64,000 nucleotides of DNA from Micractinium sp. NFX-FRZ (Eukaryota > Chlorophyta > Trebouxiophyceae > Chlorellales > Chlorellaceae), in the NCBI GenBank assembly GCA_029339195.1, contig JAPTJF010000090.1, positions 96,840 to 160,839 of the forward strand. Direction: 5' to 3'. Under the pieces are notes generated by a model. It was given only the letters and a program-made list of their open reading frames with translations. It searched no databases and was not told where the DNA came from. The translations under genes were made by a program, and so were the position numbers. This document shows, piece after piece, positions 42,652-52,700 of the stretch (its first letter is position 1; each line of letters starts with the position of its first letter).

Positions 42652-43758
42652 TCATTCAGCCCTGCGCCCGCCGCCGTTGTTGCCAGAGTACGCCTTCCAC
42701 AGGCACAGCGCGCCCAGCGCGCAGTTCACGGCAGCCATGCCGTACGTGTTCTTCTTCTGCGCCAGTTGGTCAGGGTTGGGGGAAGTTGTGCGGGGCAGTT
42801 GTGTGGGAAGGACTGCTGTGTGTTTTTGGGAGCTGGGGGCTGCCAGCGTACGTAAATGCATAATTGCGTGCCTTTGGAGTGTGTGGCTTGCTCACCGTCT
42901 GGCCGTCGGCTGTCTCCTGGATGTTGAGCATCCCAGAGGCCAGCCAGGTGGCGCCGGCGACCCCCAGCGCGCCACGCTGGGTGGTGCGGTCGGCAGGCAC
43001 CGCCGCAGCCAGCAGCCCTGCCACGGCAACAGAGAAGAAGATGGTTATGCAAGGGGCTGGAATGAGCGCTGGCTTGAAGGCACAAGTGGCACCAAGCCAC
43101 AGCCATGCTGACTTCAGGGGGCACCGATCAGCCTGCGCTTGCTGCCCTGCAGGCGAACGCCACATGCCCGACCTGCCAGCCCAGCTAGGGCGATGCCGTG
43201 GTGGCGCGTCACCGACAGGCTGGCACGCGGGACGCTCTGCGCCCAGCATGGGGGAGCCAGGGGGCAAGGAGAACACACACACAGTGGTTGAGTGACGGGC
43301 CAGGCACATGCATGTGCAAGGCACGCAGGGTCGGCACAACGCGCTGCAGCTATGCTTGATCGCTGGAAGGATGCAGCTAGGAGGGGCTGGGCGCCGCCGC
43401 CGCTAGGCGCTGCGCTGCAAACGACGGAACTGACAACATTCCAGCCTCTTGCACGTCGGGTGTGGTCAGGCCAGTGCTCGAGCTAGCCAGGGACGGATCC
43501 TTCGTCGGTCGATTCTCTCGAGGGGTGGCCCTCGGGCCGAGGGAGCCCCCTGGGAGGGCCCACCTCCGCTGGCTACCTTCGAGGCGACAATAGGTGCATG
43601 GCCCGCCTCGGACACCCAGCCAGCCGCAGTTGGCGCCGCACCTGCTCATAAAAGGCGTCTTGGAACTTGTCAGGGGCCAGCAGCATGGCGGCAGCGGCGC
43701 CTCCAGCTGCCCAGCTGCTCAGCTTCAGGACCGAGGATTCGCTGATCTCGAAGCTCAT
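42652..43758 (-). CDS. Small multi-spanning membrane protein, unknown family
   Basis: Four exons: 43642-43758, 43173-43236, 42896-43017, 42652-42756; 135 aa, frame kept at every junction. Four short hydrophobic stretches: SSWAAGGAAAAMLLA (near residue 20), HHGIALAGLAGLLAAAVPA (residues 51-69), GALGVAGATWLASGML and YGMAAVNCALGALCLW. The N-terminus MSFEISESSVLKLSSW has no presequence. The layout resembles small alga-specific tetraspan proteins; I do not recognise it. The donor of exon 2 is a weak gtcggg, chosen because it preserves frame and completes a hydrophobic helix. Confidence 0.75.
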
Positions 43759-44127
43759 GGTGGATGCTCTATGGTGCAAGGCTAAATGAAGCACGGATAG
43801 GACGAGGAGAGGAGAGAAATGGTGCACCGCCAGCTCAACAGAGGGCCCGCTGCATGGTGCCTGCCGCCCTCCCTTCCACAGGCGTAGCGTCAGGACTTGT
43901 GGGCGTGCGCCCCCGCCAGGGCTAGCATTCGAACCAATTTGACCTACCTTTGATGTAAATTAGATTTCATGTCCCTGCCTGCCCAAAGCCTGGTGTGCCC
44001 CTGCACACCTGCGGCCGGCAGCGGCGGACAATGCTGACCTGGCACTTCGTGCTTGATCTTCGCTGATCTGTCTTCCTGCCCCCCTTTGGCGCACGTGCCA
44101 CACCACCGCGTGCCACCACTGCCCACC
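43759..44127. promoter_or_regulatory. Divergent promoter, small membrane protein / histone H2B
   Basis: 369 bases between divergent starts. A CCAAT box-like aaccaat occurs near 43932-43938, about 190 bases upstream of the H2B start codon. No histone-type octamer was found. Confidence 0.4.
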
Positions 44128-45996
44128 ATGGCGCCCAAGAAGTCCGGAGGTGCGGAGGTTTGGGAGTGAACCGCGGGGCTCCGCTCCATCAGCCGCGGGG
44201 CGCTCGACGGGCGCCGGTTGCGTCTAATTGGGATGCTAGGGCTGCCACCTGCGGCGCCGAGGGTCCGCCGCTCGGAAGCGGGCCCCTCACCTGTGCGGGC
44301 GCCGGCGGGGCGGCGCGCTCGGCAGCGGCGGCACGCTTGTTGACACCTGGAGATGTGTCCCCTGCCCTTCATTTGTTCACGCACACGTCCTGTGCAACAC
44401 TGCAGTCAGCGCAGCCCTACCTGCCATGCCTTACCCTCGCACGTCCTTGCTGCCGCCACTCACGCCCGCCCGCCCGCCGTCCCCACGCCTCTTCCTGCTC
44501 CTCCTGCCCCTGCCCCCAGCAGGCAAGTCGCCTGCCAAGGCGGAGAAGGCGCCCGCCGCGGAGGGCGAGAAGAAGGCAAAGGGGGGGAAGGGCAAGGGGA
44601 AGCGCACGCCCAAGGGGGTCGAATCCTACAAGGTGCGCTGCCTGCCTGCCGGCCTGATCAGGCAGTGCGCAGGCACTGTCCAGCGGGGCACAGGCTGTTG
44701 CAATGCACCAACCTGGCAGTGGAGCGCCACGTGTCCCCCTGGCAAGGAGGAAGGATGTCGCAGCATTGTGGGGATGGCAGCTCTTCAAGTCGCCGGGCGC
44801 GTGGCGCAGCTGTGCAAGGGACGCACTGCAGGGGGCGACAGCGGGGCGCCCCGTGCAACCTGCCGGGCAGTTGCCTTTCACACTGCCGCCGGCTGCGTGC
44901 ACCCAGGGGCTGCCGCCGATGTCTATCATGGAAAGGGGCCTCCTTTGACCCAACCCCTTCCGCCCCCCTCCCCTTGCTGCTGCTGTCCAGCAGATCTACA
45001 TCTTCAAGGTGCTCAAACAGGTAAGTGAACATATATATAATAATATATATAAAAGAATATATAAGACGTGTTGGAGGGTTTTACGGTGCTCTGATCTGTC
45101 CGACCTGGCCGGGCACAAGGCTTTGCTGCCTGGCTGCCTGGCTGCCTGGCTGCGCTGCCGCCTCTGTTGCGCTTTGTTCCTTGCCGACTGACCACGCCCT
45201 CTCCTCGCCCGCCCCGCCCCGCCCGCAGGTGCACCCCGACACCGGCATCTCCTCCAAGTCCATGGCCATCCTCAACTCCTTCATCACAGGTGTGCGTGTG
45301 TGTGTTTGCAGGGAGGCAGGCAGGGAGGGCTGGCGGGCAGCACTCCACCGAGAGCTGGTCTGCCCAGTGCAGCCGGGTGTTTGGGGGGGGAGCAGGCAGT
45401 ATTGCAGGCAGGCAGGATCGGGAGGGCAGCTGGCAAGGGGGATTGAGGCTGACATCAAGGGTGAACTGCGCTTCACCTGCGTGTGCAGCATGTGCATTGT
45501 GTGCACCGTCAACCAAGCGTGGCGCTACTCGGGGGGCCGTCGCTGCCACTCGCTGTGCCTGGGTCCGTTCCTCACTGCCCCTGCCGCGCCCCCTGATCTC
45601 TCACCCCCGCTCGCGTGCCGACCCCGTGCAGACCAGTTTGAGAAGATTGCCACTACGGCGGCGCAGGTGAGGGGCGCGTGTGTGTGGTGGTGTGAAATCT
45701 GACATCTGGGCAGTGCCGTGGGCAGGGAGGCCCTAGCCCAGGTGCTTGCATGGGCAGCTGTATCCGCCTGAACAGCACGTTGCACATGCGCTCACGCAAA
45801 CCTTGCCACCTCACCTCCGCACCTGCCTCCCTTCCACCCTCCCCTGCCCCGCTGCCAGCTGAGCCGCGTGAACAAGAAGCCCACCCTGACCTCCCGCGAG
45901 ATCCAGACCGCCGTGCGCCTGGTGCTGCCCGGGGAGCTGGCCAAGCACGCTGTGAGCGAGGGCACCAAGGCCGTCACCAAGTTCACCTCCGCCTGA
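44128..45996 (+). CDS. H2B: Histone H2B
   Basis: Core nucleosome histone. Six exons: 44128-44149, 44523-44632, 44994-45020, 45229-45289, 45632-45666, 45859-45996; 130 aa. N-terminal tail [20 protein letters not shown], then Lys-rich [15 protein letters not shown]. The histone fold starts [20 protein letters not shown], followed by [20 protein letters not shown]. The C-terminus is the near-invariant [36 protein letters not shown], with the ubiquitinated lysine in AVTKF conserved. Five introns is unusual for a core histone and points to a polyadenylated, replication-independent type. Both the exon 2 and exon 3 acceptors are tandem CAGCAG sites, so single-residue variants (extra Ala or Gln) are possible. 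A TGTAA motif lies at 46183-46187, about 190 bases past the stop. Confidence 0.96.
45028..45064 (+). other. AT-only-like patch in H2B intron 3
   Basis: acatatatataataatatat followed by ataaaagaatatat, immediately after the donor of the 27-nt exon 3. This is the most AT-rich spot in the window and could aid recognition of the very small exon. Confidence 0.6.
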
Positions 45997-46703
45997 GTGC
46001 CATGCTGGCGCATGCCCCGTGCCTCCCTGACATCAAGATGGGAGCTTACATACTTTAAGTATCTTGCAGACAGGAGGGAAGCGGGGCACACATGGGTTTC
46101 CTGCCGGCATAGGGTCAAGGTATCACACAAGCGCCGCCGGCGGAATGAATTGCACAAGCACGGGGGACCAGGCTCCCCGGGATGTAATGCTGACAGGCTC
46201 ACTCGCAGGAATGCAACAGGGGGAGGTGGGGAGAGGAATGCAACAGGAGGAGGGGTTGGGGGTCAAAATGTGCCGGTGCAGGGCAGCTTGAACAGAAGCG
46301 GGTGCAGCCGAGGGCGGAGGGGGTGCGCCAGCGGGGGTTTGGGTTAGTCAGCTCAGAGAAGAGCGCAGGTTGCGCCAGGCTGGCAGGCGGCTAAAGGCAC
46401 AGGGGAATGAAATGCACGTGGGCGTGCAGGCTGACGAGGTTGGGGGAGGAAGGGTGTGCAGAGGCAGAGGGTAGAGAACAGAGGGGGCAGCGGCGCCTGG
46501 CAGCAATGGGCGCCAGGCACGACCCAACGGGAGCTGTGCACAGTCAAATGGCGGGCTCACGCCGCAGTCGGGGCCTGATGACAGTGGGGTGCCTGGCACC
46601 GCTGCACAGGCAGCAAACAGGCCTAACAGGCGGTGAGCACGGCGCCGGCTGCCAGGCATTAGGAACGCTTCTCTGTCAGAGATGAGGGCCAGAGCGGGTC
46701 CAA
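45997..46703. other. Convergent intergenic region
   Basis: Between the H2B (plus) and branching enzyme (minus) 3' ends. TGTAA at 46183-46187 suits H2B. TTACA at 46046-46050 could serve the branching enzyme but would give a 3' UTR of over 650 bases. A short tandem gaatgcaacagggggaggtg-like repeat lies at about 46207-46255. Confidence 0.5.
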
Positions 46704-49700
46704 TCACGCCCTGCGGCCGCCGTTTGCCCCGCGGCCACCGCCCGCCGCCTGCATGCGCGCCTCCTCGGCTTCGTCCACCTTCTTGTACACCACCACGGTG
46801 CGGGAGGGGGAGAGGACGGGCATGAACTGGCCGCGGTTGCAGAAGAGGGCGGAGGGGTCCTCCTCGGTGCCCGCCGGCTGCAGCAGATGAGGGGGTGAGG
46901 AAATGGGAACGTGTATCGTTTTAGTAGGTTGGTTGCCGGGGTTGGAAAGGGCGGAGGGGTCCTCCTCCGTGCCGACGGGCTGCGGCAGTGGAGAGGCGGG
47001 CGGGCAAGTGGGACACATAAAAGTGTGTAGTGGTGTGTGGACGGCGGCCCGGGATAGGCAGGCGGGACAGGAGGTAGCCCAGCTGTGTGCAGAAGCTGCT
47101 GGCCTGCGCAGGCATCACACCAGGCATGGGCCCCCATCTTGCCCCGCCCCACACCCCCATTAACCGCTGAACAACGACCGAGTTAGTCAACCATGGTCGA
47201 GCACAATTTAAACATGCACTCACCGTGGAGAAGTGGTCCACGTCGTGCCCCACCCGGCCCTTGCCACCAAACTCAAAGGCATCCGAGTCCAGCACCACGC
47301 GGTACTTGCCCGGCTCGGGCACAGGCACCTGCGGGCGGACGGACACAGAGGGCGTAGCAAACAGCGATTAGCAGCAAGGTAAAGGGCAGGCATTCGAGTT
47401 CGGCACCATGCGATGCCCGGCTCCGGGACGGGCACCTGTGGGTGGGCAAGCAGCAAATGATGCAGCGGCACGGTAAGAAAGGGCAGGCATGGGAGACCAG
47501 CACCACTGGTGCTTGCCCGGCTTGATAACAGGCGCCTGCAGCCGAGCAAACGCAGCAGACGAGGGGCACAGCAAGCACACATGGGTGGGAATAGAGCCCC
47601 CCAAACCTGCCACAAGTTCCCCCATTCAAGTCCCCCATTCACAATAGGTTCACTTCGACAACTGGCACCCACCTCCAGGCCCTCGTAGTTGTTGAAGGGC
47701 GAGAAGTTGAAGACCCAGACCAGGGGGCCGCGCTCCGCCACCAGCACCTGGACCGAAGGGCACAGCAGGCACAGCGTGGCATGTCATGGCATGGCACAGC
47801 AGGCACAGCATGGCATGTCAGGGCATGGCACAGCAGGCACAGCATGGCATGTCAGGGCACGGTACAGAAAGCAGAGCGTGACACGACATGGCACGGCACA
47901 GCAGGCACATCGTGGCAGGTTCATGGCACGGCACAGCAGGCACAGCATGGCAGGTCATGGCGCGGCACAGCAGGGAAGCAGAGGCACTCCGACCAAAGAG
48001 CCGCCTTCCCCCACCAGCACTTGCGCACGGCACCACGAGGACATACTCGCCACACTTAGGTGCACACAGGACATGCGGGGCATGACGCACACAACAAATG
48101 TGCCTGTACGCTCCGCCACCGCCTGCACGTGCCCTGCGGGCACAGCACAGCGCGGCACGACATGGCCCTCGCACGGCACTTGCCAGCGCCAAACACATAG
48201 CATGCACAGCACGTGAGGAGTGGCCCGCCTGACCTACAGGTACAGAAACCCACACCCCAGTATTTGCTTTATCCAAACAAGAATCTGATGCGTTTCTTTA
48301 TCACCTGCTTCTCGTCGTCGATCAGTGTGGCCCACTGCCAGGAGGATGAAATGAACTGGTAGCGGTCGTCCAGCGCCAGCGAGGCGGCGTCCCAGTTGTT
48401 GAGGAACCTGGGGGCGGAGGGGGGTGGGGTGTGTGGAAGAGATGCAAAGGGCGGGATCAAGGGAGGGAGGGGTTCTGAGTGGCTTGACAGGGCCTAAGAA
48501 GAGAGCATGGGTGGCGGCAAGCAGGCAGCTCCCCAGCCCTCCAACCCCAAACTGCAAGAGCAGACCACCCGCAATGGCCCAAGCAGGTCGACCCTCACTT
48601 GTAGCGCAGGTGGTCGGTGTCCACCAGGCTCCACTGCCGCCGGCAGTAGTGGTACGACCAGTCGTTGCCCTCGCGGGGGAAGTCCAGCCACTCGGGGTGC
48701 CCAAACTCGTTGCCCATGAAGTTGAGGTAGCCCTCGCCGCCCAGCGCCTGCCAAGGTGGAAGGGGAGTGAGGGAGGCAGCGGCAGCGTGAGGGGCAGGTG
48801 TGGTTGAGGTAGCCCTCGCCGCCGAACGCCTGCCAAGGTGGAAGGGGAGGGGGAGAGGGAGGCAGCGTGAGGGGCAGGTTGAGTTGAGGTAGCCCTCGCC
48901 GCCCAGCGCCTGGCGGGGGGAGGGACGGAGAGGGAGACAGCGTGAGGGGAAGGTTCAGGGCACGCAGTGTGCGGCAAGCAAAAAGGACGCGTGTGTGTAG
49001 AGGTAAGGGAGATGCAGGCACGCGAGATGGCCCAGCTCGTTCCCGATTTGGCAGTGGTCGCCCTGGCTGCCAAGGTCTCACCATGGTGACTGAGCGGATC
49101 ATCTTGTGCAGGGCGATGCCGCGCTCCACCACTCCGTTGGCCTCCTGCAGCGCGCTCATGCCGCTGTACATTTCGGCGCCCATCAGGCGGAAGGCTGCAT
49201 GGGAGGGAGGGGGGGAAAGAGGGAAGGCAAACGGTTCAAGACAAGGCCCAGCCAACCTCCCCTGTGCCCCACACACTCACGGTGGGATGCCCCCCAGCCC
49301 CACCTCCCTGCCCCACGCACAAGACGCAAGCGCCAACAGTCAATCACCCACAATCACCAATTACAAATAAGGAAACACGGGATACGTAGGAATTTAACTA
49401 CAAAGGCAGCTCACCCACGGTTTGGTCGCCCACCAGCGCCTGGTCGTGGCTCTCGGCATACCCAATCGTCTTCTCGGTGTACCGCCTGCGGGGGGTGGCG
49501 GTACGGTGGGGGCAGTTCAGTTGGCGGCAGGGGGTGCATGGGACGCTCTCAGCGTGCACAGCACATCGTCTTCTCATGTACCGAGGGCCCCCCCACCAGC
49601 CTGCACTGTGCACCTAGTGGCTCCTCCCCATCCCACGCTGGGGCGGGGCGGTATGCCAGGGCCTCAGGTCCCGGCTGCACTTGCTGACGTCAGCAGTGCA

Positions 49701-52700
49701 GTGAAAACCGCACGGCCGCCGCTTGCTCCACCACTCGCGCCCTGCATCCCATCCACACTGCTGCTTCCAAACCTCTCTGCCCACCGATTGCACAGCTGAC
49801 TCACACAGCCGTCGATGCTCCATCATCCCCACCTACATCCCAGCATCAACATCGCTGCTCCCACACGCGCTGCTCACCGGTCGCACAGGCGCCCCACCAG
49901 CGCGCTCATCCTCCATTCCTCGTCCTTGACGTGCTTCAGCAGCTCGATCCAGTAGTCGGGCAGGCCTGGGGGTGGTGGTACAGATTCAGAAGAGGCCGGG
50001 AGCGAGGCAGGCAGGGGTGAGAAGGATGTGAAGTTGGAAGTAAGATGCACGGTTCAGGCGCACACCCGCCCAGGCGGTGGCCAAAAATCACATGCGCCTG
50101 CTTCCCGCACATCTTGTTACAGAGGCTCGTCCATGCCGAGAGGCGACACCCGTGCCGCCCAGACTGCCGCCCCGCAACGCACCAACCACTGTGAAAGTGA
50201 CAGCACACCAAACACTCTGTAATCAACAGACCTCACCCATGGCCAGGCGGTAGTCAAAGCCCACGCCGCCCTCCGACACCGGGCGGCACAGCGCCGGCAT
50301 GCCTGCAGGCGGGCGGGGGTGCATGGAGACAAACCGGCAGTGTTGCACTCCCTGTGCTGCACCACGCCTTCCTTGCAGCAAGATCGCAGCATTTGGGTGC
50401 GCACCGGAGCCGCTCGACGCCCAGCAGCGCACGCCCCCGCTGCCCCGCCCGGTCACTTGATAACGCTGCTGACGGGTGCTCTTCTGCCGCTGCGAGGGGC
50501 GCTGGGAAGCCCTGCAGCGCTGCCCGCCCCGCTGCCACACGGCGCCCTCTCTCGGACGCTGCACGGCACACGATGCACCTCGGCGAAACCTGCGGCACGG
50601 GGAAAACCCAAGGCGATTCACACCCACCCACCGCCCCTCCCACCTGACACATCCTCTGCCACGGTGATGGCCGAGGGCAGCAGTTCGTGGATGAGCTCGT
50701 TGGCCAGCATGAGGTAGACGATGGCATCGACATTGGTGGCTGCATGGGGGCCAGGGGAGGGGAGGCAGTAAGAGGAAGGGGTGGGGAGCGGGAGGCAGGT
50801 TGAGAGGTGCACGATGGCATGCACATTGGTGGTTGCATGGGGGCAGGGCGAGGGGAGGGGGCCAGAGTGGAGGGGGCGGGGAGCGGGAGGCAGGTTGAGA
50901 GGTGCACGATGGCATGCACATTGGTGGTTGCATGGGGGCAGGGCGAGGGGAGGGGGCCAGAGTGGAGGGGGCGGGGAGCGGGAGGCAGGTTGAGAGGTGC
51001 ACGATGGCATGCACATTGGTGGTTGTATGGGGGGCAGGGCGAGGCAGAGGGGAGGGGAGCGGGAGGCAGGTTGAGAGGTAGACTCTGCATGCACATCCGT
51101 GCTGCTCGGGGGTGAGGAGAGGGGACACCGCTATGGGGGGTAATGAGCCCCACCCACCGGGGCTGAAGTACTCGTGGTAGCCGCCGCTGAAGCCGACGTC
51201 GATGCCGTGGTGGTGGTACAGCATGGAGGTGACGCCGTCGAAGCGGAAGCCATCAAACCTTTGAACAAAGCAAGGATGCAATGCAAGAGGGTGAGGGCGG
51301 TGGGGTTGAGGGCGGGCCGCGCAGCATTGGGTGGTCCACCTCCGAGTTGTGACCCCCAGCAGCGATACATGAATACGACGGTGCCGCCTTGTTGGCACTC
51401 CTAGCCCACCACACCAGCAGCAAGCAGCACAAGCCCACCTCATCTCCTCTATCCAGTAGCGCAGGTTGGAAAGCAGGTAGCGCAGCGTCTCGTAGCCCCG
51501 GTAGTTGAGCAGGCGGGAGTCCCACTGGCGGTGGTAGCCGGCGTCGCCCTGAGGCAAGGGAGGGAGGGGCAGGAGGATGGGGGCAGGGCGGGTTGAGGGG
51601 GTGCGGGAGGTGGGAGGCGGCAGAAAGCATGGCTACAGCACAGCACAGCACAGCATGCCGCAGCTCAGCACAGCTCGGCACAGCAGAGGCGCACCACAGC
51701 ACATACAGCACGCACGGCACTGCGCCGCACACACCGCATGCCACAGCACATCGACGCATGCCGCAGCAGCGCAGCACAGCACAGCACAACACAAAACGTC
51801 AGCAGCACGTCAGCAGCACAACACAGCACGCCGCAGCACGGCACAGCACAACGCAGCACGCCACAGCATGCCGTAGCGCAGCACGCCACAGCATGCCGTA
51901 GCGCAGCACGCCACAGCATGCCGCAGCGCAGCACAGCACCTGCTTGAAGTAGTTGGCTTCCTCAGGCTGCCCCATGTCTGCGGGAGGGATGAAGCGAGTA
52001 GCAGGGCGCAGGGCGTGAGGCAAGGCAAGGTGAGGCGAGAGTGGTGCTGGCTGTGTGGGGCACAGGACGGACAGCCGGCGGTTCTGCCGAAAGCAGTGTT
52101 GGTCCGGGACCCTGCAGTGGCGCCCCTGCGCTCAGCCACTCACCAGCGCCCGCCAGGCAGTCAACCCGCGTCGACAGGATATGCAAAGTCACCCACCCAC
52201 ATCTACCACCCTGTCACCCACAAGTCAACACAAGGTTTTATCGACGTGCCACCCACCGAAGCCCGCCAGCCCGTCGTCGGCGTTGGATGAGATGTGTGAG
52301 TGCACCACATCCAGCAGCACGCTGATGCCCAGCCGGTGGGCCTCGTCAATCAGCGCCTTGAGCTCCTCGGGGGTGCCTGGAAGCAAAAAACATAGTGGGT
52401 ACTTTACAAAAACATTGTACTAGAACAGAGCGCGCAGGCAGTTGAAGGCAATTCCCTTTAATATTGAAAGCAGGGAACTCGGTAGAAGAGTGTAACAGGG
52501 ATGCCCAGTGGGATTAGGGGCTGACGGATCTTCGGTGGCGCCTTTCAACCAAGTGTCCCCACCCACACTGCTCTGCGGCGCCCACCCACCCACCCCAGCC
52601 ACTCCTTCACACGCATGCACCTGATCTGCTGCTGACGGCAAAGGGGTTGGTGACATGGTAGCCAAAGGAGCCGTAGTAGGCGTGCTCCTGCAGGTGACAC

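Noticed and set aside
50711..51110. CRISPR-like array
   Set aside because: Regular spacing, but the 'spacers' are also repeated, units match an adjacent exon, and the context is a eukaryotic intron.
50223..51557. 444-codon continuous minus-strand frame through the exon 13 array
   Set aside because: It reads through several well-defined branching enzyme introns and repeats; the spliced product matches the family, the read-through does not.
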